A stretch of 6,907 bases of DNA from Actinomycetes bacterium (GTDB lineage: Bacteria > Actinomycetota > Actinomycetes > Actinomycetales > Microbacteriaceae). Every line of letters begins with the position of its first letter. Within the stretch, counting starts at the first letter, position 1. The notes below the pieces were generated by a model. The model had not been told where the DNA came from. It made no database searches and saw only the letters and a program-made list of their open reading frames with translations. Below are positions 1 through 5,934 of the stretch, one piece after another. The stretch covers positions 1 through 6,907 of the forward strand of contig JAEYVF010000169.1 of the NCBI GenBank assembly GCA_023432005.1, in the 5' to 3' direction. The position numbers were made by a program, and so were the translations under genes.

Positions 1-2
1 GC

Positions 3-1943
3 GAGGTGGGGCCCGTGGCGCCCGGCTGGACCGGCCTGTCGCACCTCGCGATGGCGACCACGGGCGCCGTGCTGCTGCTGCGGATCTCGTGGCATCCGAT
101 CGCGATCGTGCTGCTCGGGTTCGGCGCCCTCGGCTCGGTCGGGGCGCTCGCGTCCGCGTGGGTGGGCATCGCCGCGCGCCTGTGGACGGATGCGCCGCTC
201 GCCGAGGCCGCGCTCTTCGCGAACCAGCGGCTCTTCGACTCGACGATCGTCGCGGTGCCGCTCGTGCTCGTGCTCTTCCCGGACGGCCGCCTGCCCCGCA
301 GCCGCCCCCTCCGGGCGGTGGGGGTCGTCGCGATCGTCGCCGGAGTGCTCCCGCCGCTCGGCAACGTGCTCAAGCCGTGGGAGGTGCTCGCGGCGACCTA
401 CGGCGGAGCGGACCCCGACATCCGTCCGTGGTTCCGTCCAGGCTGGGGGCTCGACCTCGACCTCGAGACGTGGCTCGCGATCGACGGCGTGCTCGACGTG
501 TGCACCTTCACCGCCCCCGTGCTCGGGGTGCTCGTTCTCATCGGCCGCCGCTTCGGCGCGGACGAGGAGCTCCGCCGCCAGCTGCGGTGGATCGCGTGGG
601 CGGGCGTGCTGCTCGTGCTCGTGCTCGTCGGGGTGCCGTTCGTCGCGCCGTGGGCCGTGTGGCAGATGGCGCTCATCGGCGCCGTGACCGTCATGTGCGT
701 CGCGGTCGCGATCGCGATCATGCGCTACCGCCTCGAGAGCATCGACCGCGTCATCGGCTGGACGATCCTCTACGGCCTCCTGCTCATCTCGGTCGTGCTC
801 GTCGACGTCGCGCTGCTCGCGGTCGTCGGCGGTGTGCTCGGCGAGAACACGGTGGCGCTCGTGGCGGCGATCATCGTGCTCATCGCCTTCGCGCCCCTGC
901 GCGAGCCGCTGCTCGCCTGGATCACGCGCCTTGTCTACGGACGCCGGGGCGACCCCTACGGGGTGGTCGCGGGGCTCGCCGACAGCCTCGAGCACTCCGA
1001 CGACGCCGACGACCAGCTCGATCACGTCGTGCGCTCCGTCGCCCGCGCCTTCGCGACGCCCTTCGTGGCCGTGCGCGTCGACCAGCCCGACGGCTCCCTG
1101 CTCTCGGCGAGCCACGGCACCCCGCAGCCCGACACGACCATCCTGCCCCTCACCTACCGCGGCGAGGCGATCGGCGAGCTCGAGATGGCGCCCCCGCGGC
1201 GATCCCGCCTCTCTCCCCGCGACGAGCGGCTGCTCGCCGACGTCGTACGCCAGGCCGCCGCCGCCGTGCGCGCGACCGTGCTCAACGCCGAGCTGCAGCG
1301 CAGCCGCGAGGAGCTCGTCGTCGCGCGCGAGGAGGAGCGCAGCCGGCTGCGCCGCGACGTGCACGACGGCCTCGGCCCCGCCCTCGCCGCCGTCAAGGTG
1401 CGCATCGACGCGGCCCGCAACGTGGCATCCGCCGACCCCGCGCAGGCCGACCGCATCCTCGAGGTCGCGTCGCGCACGGTCACGGATGCCGTGGGCGACA
1501 TCCGCCGCATCGTGCACGACCTGCGTCCCCCGACGCTCGACGACCTGGGCCTGCGCAGCGCGCTCGAGCGCGTGTGCGACTCGTGGGACGAGACCGGCCC
1601 CATCGTGTCGCTCGACTACGCGCTCGAGGCCACGCCGCCGCCCGCGATCGAGGTCGCCGTCTACCGCATCGCGAGCGAGGCGATCAACAACGCCCGCCGC
1701 CACTCGGGCGCCCGCACGGTGCGCGTGGTGGTCGCCGAGACCGACCAGACGGTCGTCGTCGAGATCGTCGACGACGGCGGGGGCATCCCCCGCAACGCGC
1801 CCGCGGGCGTCGGCCTCCGGTCGATGCGCGAGCGGGCCACCGAGCTCGGCGGCGACCTCGTCGTCTCGAGCGGCCGCGCGGGCACGACGATCCGCGCCAC
1901 GATCCCGCGCCGAGGCGCCGTGAAGGAGGCAGCCCGTGTCTGA
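3..1943 (+). CDS. Membrane sensor histidine kinase, HisKA_3/HATPase_c (NarL/LiaS-like), 5'-partial
   Basis: Sensor kinase of a two-component system. It would autophosphorylate on a histidine and pass the phosphate to the adjacent regulator; the stimulus is unknown. Residues are numbered from the GTG at 6. Residues 11-296 contain about eight or nine hydrophobic segments (for example 31-57, 192-213, 215-239, 248-275). A soluble GAF-like stretch follows (about 328-425), then a coiled linker (426-448). The HisKA_3 dimerisation domain carries RRDVHDGLGP, with H453 the phosphoacceptor. The HATPase_c domain has the N box SEAINNARRHS (555-567), the DDGGG G1 box (589-593) and the GVGLRSMRER G2 box (601-610). 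The frame is open to the left edge, and the GTG at 6 has too little upstream sequence to judge, so the gene probably begins outside the window. Its 3' end overlaps the regulator by 8 bp, implying translational coupling. Family assignment is secure; the signal sensed is not visible. Confidence 0.95.
   Translation, partial: EVGPVAPGWTGLSHLAMATTGAVLLLRISWHPIAIVLLGFGALGSVGALASAWVGIAARLWTDAPLAEAALFANQRLFDSTIVAVPLVLVLFPDGRLPRSRPLRAVGVVAIVAGVLPPLGNVLKPWEVLAATYGGADPDIRPWFRPGWGLDLDLETWLAIDGVLDVCTFTAPVLGVLVLIGRRFGADEELRRQLRWIAWAGVLLVLVLVGVPFVAPWAVWQMALIGAVTVMCVAVAIAIMRYRLESIDRVIGWTILYGLLLISVVLVDVALLAVVGGVLGENTVALVAAIIVLIAFAPLREPLLAWITRLVYGRRGDPYGVVAGLADSLEHSDDADDQLDHVVRSVARAFATPFVAVRVDQPDGSLLSASHGTPQPDTTILPLTYRGEAIGELEMAPPRRSRLSPRDERLLADVVRQAAAAVRATVLNAELQRSREELVVAREEERSRLRRDVHDGLGPALAAVKVRIDAARNVASADPAQADRILEVASRTVTDAVGDIRRIVHDLRPPTLDDLGLRSALERVCDSWDETGPIVSLDYALEATPPPAIEVAVYRIASEAINNARRHSGARTVRVVVAETDQTVVVEIVDDGGGIPRNAPAGVGLRSMRERATELGGDLVVSSGRAGTTIRATIPRRGAVKEAARV
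1923..1929 (+). promoter_or_regulatory. Ribosome binding site for the response regulator
   Basis: AAGGAGG is a near-perfect anti-16S match, six bases before the GTG at 1936. It lies inside the last codons of the kinase gene. It fixes the GTG as the start of the regulator and supports coupled expression of the pair. Confidence 0.85.
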
Positions 1944-2598
1944 ATCGGAGCCCCGCATCCGCATCCTGCTCGTCGACGACCACCCGATCTACCGCGACGG
2001 GCTCGAGCTGCTGCTCGGCTCGATCCCGGGGTTCGAGGTCGTGGGGGTCGCGGGCGATGGCGCCGCGGCCGTCGAGGCGGCGCGCGAGCACGCGCCGGAC
2101 GTCATCATCATGGACGTGCAGATGCCCGTCATGGACGGCATCGAGGCGACGCGACGGATCGTCGCGGAGGACGCCTCGGCCGGGATCATCGTGCTCACGA
2201 TGTCGGAGGACGACGAGTCGGTCTTCCAGGCGATGCGCTCGGGCGCCCGCGGCTACCTGCTCAAGGCCGCGAGCCAGGAGGACATCGCGCAGGCCGTGCG
2301 ATCGGTCGCGGGCGGCGGTGTGATCTTCGGCGCCGCCCTCGCCTCGCGCATGGCCGACTACTTCGCCCGGGCCGCCGCGCCCGCGACGTCAACGCCGTTC
2401 CCGCAGCTCACGCCGCGCGAGCGCGAGATCCTCGACCTCATCGCCGCGGGCCGCACGAACCCGCAGATCGCGCAGACCCTCTTCCTCTCCCCCAAGACCG
2501 TGCGCAATCACGTGTCGATGATCTTCACGAAGCTCCACGTCGACGACCGCGGCGAGGCCGTCGTCGTCGCGCGCGAGGCCGGACTCGGCAAGCTCTGA
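1936..2598 (+). CDS. Response regulator, REC + LuxR/NarL-type HTH
   Basis: Cytoplasmic DNA-binding regulator, 220 residues, a normal length for the NarL/FixJ family. The receiver domain spans about residues 8-124. It has acidic residues D14/D15 in LLVDDHP, the phosphoacceptor D60 in VIIMDVQMP, the switch T88 in VLTMS and K110 in GYLLKA. A short linker (about 142-156) leads to the LuxR-type helix-turn-helix (about 157-217), with LTPREREILDLIAAG and the recognition-helix segment SPKTVRNHVSMIFTKL. The GTG start is supported by the strong AAGGAGG six bases upstream. It overlaps the kinase by 8 bp, so that kinase is almost certainly its partner. Target genes cannot be read from this window; autoregulation or control of genes to the left is possible. 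An 8-bp stem hairpin follows the stop codon by about 10 bp. Confidence 0.96.
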   Translation: MSESEPRIRILLVDDHPIYRDGLELLLGSIPGFEVVGVAGDGAAAVEAAREHAPDVIIMDVQMPVMDGIEATRRIVAEDASAGIIVLTMSEDDESVFQAMRSGARGYLLKAASQEDIAQAVRSVAGGGVIFGAALASRMADYFARAAAPATSTPFPQLTPREREILDLIAAGRTNPQIAQTLFLSPKTVRNHVSMIFTKLHVDDRGEAVVVAREAGLGKL

Positions 2599-2607
2599 CG
2601 CCCGTTC

Positions 2608-2631
2608 CGCATCCGAGGGTTGACGGATGCG
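2608..2631 (+). terminator. Hairpin after the two-component operon, built from GCATCCG/CGGATGC
   Basis: CGCATCCG (2608-2615) and CGGATGCG (2624-2631) form an 8-bp perfect stem with loop AGGGTTGA, ten bases after the regulator stop. No clear T tract follows, only T-rich bases such as ATCTTCGCTTCC, so termination is plausible but unproven. Both arms are copies of the word that is over-represented across this window. Confidence 0.45.
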
Positions 2632-2803
2632 ATCTTCGCTTCCATCTTGTTCAGCGGTTCGAGGATCCCGGAGGCGGCCGCACGCGGCTGAGCGGGCACG
2701 CCGTCTACCCACCCTCGAGGCGCGGGACGGCATGGTCTCCTCCGGCATGGAGACCGGCATGCGCGAGGGCTACGACCGCCTCGAGGCGATCGTCTCCGCC
2801 TGA
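2631..2803 (+). pseudogene. C-terminal remnant of an AHSA1/SRPBCC-family gene, frameshifted
   Basis: Two short pieces in different frames read as one protein tail. From about 2640 the frame gives FHLVQRFEDPGGG, then RTRLSGHAVYP up to about 2710. From about 2708 the next frame gives PTLEARDGMVSS, GMETGMREGYDRL and EAIVSA, ending at TGA 2801-2803. The EARD...SGME.GM..GYDRL pattern is what I know from the C-terminal helix of AHSA1-like SRPBCC proteins (START/Bet v1 fold, often encoded beside ArsR regulators). Restoring one C in the CCC run at about 2708-2710 would join the frames as Tyr-Pro-Thr-Leu-Glu-Ala. Only about 55 residues of an expected 140-160 remain. The remnant begins within some 40 bases of the regulator stop, so the N-terminal two thirds are absent. 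It is most likely dead. The one-base shift alone could be a sequencing error, but the missing N-terminus could not. Confidence 0.72.
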
Positions 2804-2823
2804 CGCGAGCGCGGCATCCGGGC

Positions 2824-2832
2824 TGTTAATCT
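2824..2832 (+). promoter_or_regulatory. Extended -10 promoter for a leaderless methyltransferase mRNA
   Basis: TGT-TAATCT fits an extended -10 box (TGn followed by TANNNT). The last T is at -7 relative to the A of the ATG at 2839, so transcription would begin at or next to the start codon. The intervening CGGCCC holds no Shine-Dalgarno sequence. This is the known leaderless arrangement in actinobacteria. No good -35 box is visible. Confidence 0.6.
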
Positions 2833-2838
2833 CGGCCC

Positions 2839-3723
2839 ATGCCCGCCGCCGCCGACACCTGGAGTCCGGGTTCGTGGGATGCCGCGAGCCCGGACACCGT
2901 CGTCTTCGGCGACAACCTCGAGGTGGCCCGCGCGCTGCCCGACGAGAGCTTCCGCCTCGTCTACCTCGATCCCCCGTTCAACACGGGCCGCACCCAGAAG
3001 CACCGGGCCGTGCAGACGGTGCGCGACCCCGAGGGCGACCGGACGGGCTACGGCGGCGAGCGCTACCGCACGGTCACCCGCACCCTCTACGGCTACGACG
3101 ACCGCTTCGAGGACTACTGGGCCTTCCTCGAGCCGCGGCTCTTCGAGGCGTGGCGGCTGCTCGACGACCGCGGCACCCTCTACCTGCACCTCGACTACCG
3201 CGAGGCCCACTACGCGAAGGTCGCCCTCGACGCCCTGTTCGGGCGTGACAGCTTCCTCAACGAGCTCATCTGGGCGTACGACTACGGCGGCAAGAGCAAC
3301 CGGCGCTGGCCCGCCAAGCACGACACGATCCTCGTGTACGTGAAGAACCCCGCCGCCTACTACTTCGACAACGAGACCGTCGATCGCGAGCCCTACATGG
3401 CCCCCGGCCTCGTCACCCCCGAGAAGGTCGAGCGCGGCAAGCTGCCGACCGACGTGTGGTGGCACACGATCGTCGCCACGGGAGGGGCCGAGCGCACCGG
3501 CTACCCGACGCAGAAGCCCGAGGGCGTGCTGCGCCGCATCGTGCAGGCGTCGAGCGCGCCGGGTGACGCCGTGCTCGACCTCTTCGCCGGCTCGGGCACG
3601 ACGGGCGCCGTCGCATCCGCTCTCGGTCGCCGCTTCCTGCTCGTCGACGCGAATCCGGATGCCGTGGACGTCATGCGCGCCCGCCTGCCGCACGCGCGCG
3701 TGCTGCGGACTCCCGCGCCGTAG
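2839..3723 (+). CDS. Solitary site-specific DNA methyltransferase, beta class (N6-adenine or N4-cytosine)
   Basis: SAM-dependent amino-methyltransferase acting on DNA bases, 294 residues. Motif IV DPPF is at 44-47 in VYLDPPFNTG. Motif X-like YPTQKPEGVLRRI (222-234) and motif I DLFAGSGTTG (247-256) follow. This order (IV, target-recognition region, X, I) defines the beta class, and DPPF favours N6-adenine. The RWPAKHDTILVYVKN segment (156-170) resembles type III Mod and orphan beta enzymes. The target-recognition part is probably about 55-90 and/or 170-215; the recognition sequence cannot be read. No restriction endonuclase or specificity subunit lies within the window on either side, so it appears to be solitary. 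The ATG at 2839 is supported by the -10 box at exactly leaderless distance and by absence of a ribosome binding site. A role in regulation or in protection against an enzyme encoded elsewhere are both possible. Confidence 0.93.
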   Translation: MPAAADTWSPGSWDAASPDTVVFGDNLEVARALPDESFRLVYLDPPFNTGRTQKHRAVQTVRDPEGDRTGYGGERYRTVTRTLYGYDDRFEDYWAFLEPRLFEAWRLLDDRGTLYLHLDYREAHYAKVALDALFGRDSFLNELIWAYDYGGKSNRRWPAKHDTILVYVKNPAAYYFDNETVDREPYMAPGLVTPEKVERGKLPTDVWWHTIVATGGAERTGYPTQKPEGVLRRIVQASSAPGDAVLDLFAGSGTTGAVASALGRRFLLVDANPDAVDVMRARLPHARVLRTPAP

Positions 3724-3751
3724 CGGGGCGTCATCTGACTTGCGGCCCCGC
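3723..3751 (+). terminator. Weak hairpin at the methyltransferase stop codon
   Basis: GCGGGGC (3723-3729) pairs perfectly with GCCCCGC (3745-3751), a 7-bp GC stem with a 15-base loop that starts inside the TAG stop. The right arm can instead pair with GGGGC at 3761-3765, so two mutually exclusive structures exist. There is no T tract. It could be a terminator or part of the leader of the next gene. Confidence 0.3.
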
Positions 3752-3874
3752 GTGGAGCCGGGGGCAAGATGGAGGCACGCAGAGCATCAAGCGAAGCCTC
3801 GCGTCCGACACCCTCGGACAACGCCTGCGATTCCCACCGACACGGCGTCAGCCGCACACGAAAAGGAGTCGCTC
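3724..3874 (+). promoter_or_regulatory. Structured 151-nt leader upstream of the MetE-like gene
   Basis: This is non-coding by appearance. It holds several potential stems: GCCCC/GGGGC (3745-3749 with 3761-3765), GTCCGA/TCGGAC with loop CACCC (3803-3808 with 3814-3819), and ACGCC/GGCGT (3821-3825 with 3844-3848). The ribosome binding site AAGGAG (3863-3868) lies six bases before the ATG at 3875. I see no TANNNT box within it and could not recognise the conserved boxes of cobalamin or SAM riboswitches, so a cis-regulatory role is a suggestion only. An ATG at 3769 opens a frame that runs into the gene out of phase and does not look like a leader peptide. Confidence 0.4.
3863..3868 (+). promoter_or_regulatory. 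Ribosome binding site of the MetE-like gene
   Basis: AAGGAG within AAAAGGAG, six bases ahead of ATG 3875. It decides the start: the frame is open far upstream (to 3563, inside the methyltransferase gene), but protein-like composition and similarity begin only after this ATG. Confidence 0.8.
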
Positions 3875-5089
3875 ATGACAGGGCGCATCGAGACCACGAC
3901 AGCAGGCAGCCTCCCCCGCACGCCCGAGCTCATCGCCGCGAACCGCGCGCGCACCTTCGCCGACGACGGCTTCACGCTGCAGCGCACCCCCGAGTTCGAC
4001 GCGCTCGTCGCCGACGCCGTGGGCGGGCTCGTGGCCCGGCAGAAGGAGGTCGGCCTCACGCTCGTCGGCGACGGCGAGTTCGGCAAGGCCATGTCGAGCG
4101 CCGTCGACTACGGCGCGTGGTGGTCCTACTCGTTCCAGCGCTTCTCGGGCCTCTCGCTCACCGAGGAGAACGCCTTCAACCAGGCGCCCGTGCACTCGGC
4201 CCCCGGCGAGATCCGCCTCACCTCCTTCACCGACCGGCGCGACCGCCACGCGTTCGTGGAGGCGTACGCGGATGCCGAGACGATCCCCACGGGACGCGTC
4301 GCCACCCCCTTCCCGAGCGCCACCGGGCCGCTGAGCTACATCGGCCAGGACGCCGTCGCCTCCGACGTCGCGAACCTCCAGGCGGCGCTCGCCGCCAACG
4401 GGCTCGAGACGGGCTTCATCACGAGCATCGCCCCCGGATCGGCCGCGCGCGTGCTCAATCAGCACTACGCCACCGAGAAGGACTACGTGTGGGCGTGGGC
4501 CGAGGCGCTCCGCGAGGAGTACGTCGCGATCATCGAGGCCGGGCTCGTGCTGCAGATCGACGACCCCTCGCTCGCCGAGAACTGGGACCAGATCAACCCC
4601 GAGCCGAGCGTCGAGGACTACCGCGAGTTCTCGCGCGAGAACATCGCGGCGCTCAACTGGGCGCTGCGCGATCTGCCGCAGGACCGCATCCGCTACCACC
4701 TCTGCTGGGGCAGCTGGCACGGGCCCCACACGACCGACCTCGAGTTCCGCCACATCATCGACCTCATGCTGTCGGTGAACGCGGGCGCCTACTCGTTCGA
4801 GGCCGCCAACGCGCGCCACGAGCACGAGTGGAAGCTGTGGCGCGACGTCGAGCTTCCGGAGGGCAAGAAGATCATCCCCGGCGTCGTCGGCCACTCGACG
4901 AACGTCGTCGAGCATCCCGAGCTCGTGGCCGACCGCATCGAGGCCTTCGCGTCGCTCGTGGGCCCCGAGAACGTCATCGCGTCGACGGACTGCGGCCTCG
5001 GCGGCCGCGTGCACCCGCAGATCGCGTGGGCGAAGCTCGAGTCGCTCGCGGCGGGGGCGCGCCTCGCCTCCGAGCGCCTCTTCGGCTGA
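3875..5089 (+). CDS. Stand-alone MetE C-terminal-type zinc methyltransferase (cobalamin-independent methionine synthase-like)
   Basis: 404 residues forming one MetE/UROD-like barrel. Full-length MetE is about 750-770 residues with an extra N-terminal barrel, which is absent here. The zinc site of the family can be read: H275 and C277 in YHLCWGSWHGPH, E309 in AYSFEAANARHEHE, and C373 in ASTDCGLGGR. The acidic pair in LQIDDP (D229/D230) fits the substrate-amine contact of MetE. The N-terminus has a GSLPRT element and GDGEFGK (65-71), the form seen in COG0620 single-domain members. The chemistry is expected to be zinc-activated thiol attack on a methyl or alkyl donor. Whether the product is methionine, as in core-MetE enzymes, or another thioether, as in the epoxyalkane:coenzyme M transferase branch, cannot be told. 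No partner gene such as metF or a DUF1852 gene is adjacent. Upstream is a structured leader; downstream a strong hairpin makes it a single-gene unit. Confidence 0.88.
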   Translation: MTGRIETTTAGSLPRTPELIAANRARTFADDGFTLQRTPEFDALVADAVGGLVARQKEVGLTLVGDGEFGKAMSSAVDYGAWWSYSFQRFSGLSLTEENAFNQAPVHSAPGEIRLTSFTDRRDRHAFVEAYADAETIPTGRVATPFPSATGPLSYIGQDAVASDVANLQAALAANGLETGFITSIAPGSAARVLNQHYATEKDYVWAWAEALREEYVAIIEAGLVLQIDDPSLAENWDQINPEPSVEDYREFSRENIAALNWALRDLPQDRIRYHLCWGSWHGPHTTDLEFRHIIDLMLSVNAGAYSFEAANARHEHEWKLWRDVELPEGKKIIPGVVGHSTNVVEHPELVADRIEAFASLVGPENVIASTDCGLGGRVHPQIAWAKLESLAAGARLASERLFG

Positions 5090-5092
5090 ACG

Positions 5093-5125
5093 CGACGGGC
5101 GCCGCCCGCGCGGCGGCGCCCGTCG
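5093..5125 (+). terminator. 14-bp perfect GC hairpin, terminator of the MetE-like gene
   Basis: CGACGGGCGCCGCC (5093-5106) pairs fully with GGCGGCGCCCGTCG (5112-5125) around the loop CGCGC, starting four bases after the TGA. There is no T tract, as is common for GC-rich actinobacterial terminators. Its right arm ends one base before the -10 box of the next gene, so it also occupies the spacer and -35 region of that promoter. Confidence 0.75.
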
Positions 5126-5126
5126 A

Positions 5127-5132
5127 TACGCT
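5127..5132 (+). promoter_or_regulatory. -10 box for a leaderless nagD-like mRNA
   Basis: TACGCT fits TANNNT, and its last T is at -7 from the A of ATG 5139, the same spacing as at the methyltransferase gene. GGGGG at 5133-5137 lies too close to the ATG to be a normal ribosome binding site. No recognisable -35 box exists because that region is filled by the hairpin. Confidence 0.55.
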
Positions 5133-5138
5133 GGGGGC

Positions 5139-5924
5139 ATGAACCCGCGCCACGACGCACGCCCCCACATCGAGTGCTGGCTCACCGACATGGACGGCGT
5201 GCTCGTGCACGAGAACCAGGCGCTCCCGGGCGCCCCCGAGCTCATCCACCACTGGGTGGAGTCGGGCACCCCGTTCCTCGTGCTCACCAACAACTCGATC
5301 TTCACGCCGCGCGACCTCGCCGCGCGCCTCCGCGCATCCGGGCTCGAGGTGCCCGAGGAGCGCATCTGGACCTCGGCCCTCGCGACGGCCGAGTTCTGCA
5401 AGAGCCAGATCCCCGGAGGCTCGGCCTTCGTCATCGGCGAGGCGGGCCTCACGACGGCCCTCCACGAGGCCGGATTCGTCATGACCGAGACGCGGCCCGA
5501 CTACGTCGTGGTCGGCGAGACCCGCAACTACTCCTTCGAGGCGATCACGAAGGCCATCCGCCTCATCAACAACGGCGCGCGCTTCATCGCGACCAATCCG
5601 GATGCCACGGGCCCCTCGTCCGACGGCGTGCTGCCCGCGACGGGCGCCATCTCGGCGCTCATCACGAAGGCCACGGGCAAGGACCCCTACGTCGTGGGCA
5701 AGCCGAACCCCATGATGTTCCGCTCGGCGATGAACAAGATCAACGCCCACTCCGAGACGACGGCCATGATCGGCGACCGCATGGACACGGATGTCGTGGC
5801 CGGCATCGAGGCGGGCCTGCACACGATCCTCGTGCTCACGGGCATCAGCGACCAGGCCGAGATCGAGCGCTACCCGTTCCGCCCCTCCGAGACCCTCGCG
5901 GGCGTGCACGAGCTGCTGCCGTAG
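5139..5924 (+). CDS. nagD: NagD-type HAD-IIA phosphatase
   Basis: Cytoplasmic Mg2+-dependent phosphohydrolase, 261 residues, close to the 250 of E. coli NagD. HAD motif I is LTDMDGVLVHEN, with nucleophile D17 and acid/base D19. Motif II is VLTNNS (T50). The C2-type cap follows, and then motif III K188 in VVGKPNP and motif IV GDRMDTD (D213, D218). The stretches GARFIATNPD, INAHSETT and ILVLTGIS, and the PFRPS ending, run closely parallel to E. coli NagD as I remember it. That enzyme dephosphorylates nucleoside monophosphates, preferring UMP, so a nucleotide-phosphatase role is likely. Other HAD-IIA substrates, such as glycerol phosphate or p-nitrophenyl phosphate-like metabolites, cannot be excluded. 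No nag genes are nearby, so a tie to amino-sugar use is unsupported. It appears to be transcribed alone from a leaderless promoter, and is convergent with the minus-strand gene. Confidence 0.92.
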   Translation: MNPRHDARPHIECWLTDMDGVLVHENQALPGAPELIHHWVESGTPFLVLTNNSIFTPRDLAARLRASGLEVPEERIWTSALATAEFCKSQIPGGSAFVIGEAGLTTALHEAGFVMTETRPDYVVVGETRNYSFEAITKAIRLINNGARFIATNPDATGPSSDGVLPATGAISALITKATGKDPYVVGKPNPMMFRSAMNKINAHSETTAMIGDRMDTDVVAGIEAGLHTILVLTGISDQAEIERYPFRPSETLAGVHELLP

Positions 5925-5934
5925 GCACCGGCCC

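Larger units (their letters stand above)
92..5605. repeat. Dispersed, over-represented word CGGATGC/GCATCCG
   Basis: By eye the hexamer GGATGC or its complement starts at 92, 188, 1425, 1453, 1484, 1783, 1955, 1961, 2609, 2625, 2814, 2877, 3613, 3657, 4270, 4686, 4912, 5334 and 5600. About 14 of these extend to CGGATGC/GCATCCG. Assuming about 72% GC and independent bases, I would expect roughly 4-5 hexamers and 1-2 heptamers. Some copies follow from the common codon pair CGC-ATC. Others require codons rare here, GCA in Ala-Ser (1425, 3613, 5334) and GAT in Asp-Ala (188, 1484, 2877, 3657, 4270, 5600). None occurs after 5605. Function is unknown. Confidence 0.55.

Noticed and set aside
6..8. 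GTG at 6 as the true start of the kinase
   Set aside because: The frame is open to the window edge and only five bases precede it, so no ribosome binding site can be assessed; family members usually have more N-terminal membrane sequence.
89..2323. 744-codon open frame overlapping the kinase and regulator
   Set aside because: The Arg/Pro/Ala-rich translation is typical of an out-of-phase shadow in high-GC DNA, and it crosses two well-supported genes.
2389..2760. Minus-strand ORFs over the regulator end and the relic region
   Set aside because: No family resemblance; the plus strand explains the coding signal.
2839..3723. Complete restriction-modification system
   Set aside because: Neither flank contains an endonuclease-like or specificity gene; only the methyltransferase is present.
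3563..3874. Upstream extension of the MetE-like frame
   Set aside because: It lies within the methyltransferase gene and leader, has shadow-like composition, and a strong ribosome binding site marks ATG 3875.
3724..3874. Cobalamin or SAM riboswitch
   Set aside because: I could not find the conserved boxes of these classes; only generic GC stems are present.
3769..5142. Open frame from ATG 3769, considered as a leader peptide or a gene
   Set aside because: It runs out of phase through the whole MetE-like gene, with Arg/Ala-rich composition and no ribosome binding site of its own.
3848..5482. Long minus-strand open frame (544 codons) opposite the MetE-like and nagD-like genes
   Set aside because: It is antisense to two genes with clear catalytic motifs; its composition is low-complexity Arg/Ala/Gly/Val and shows no domain pattern.
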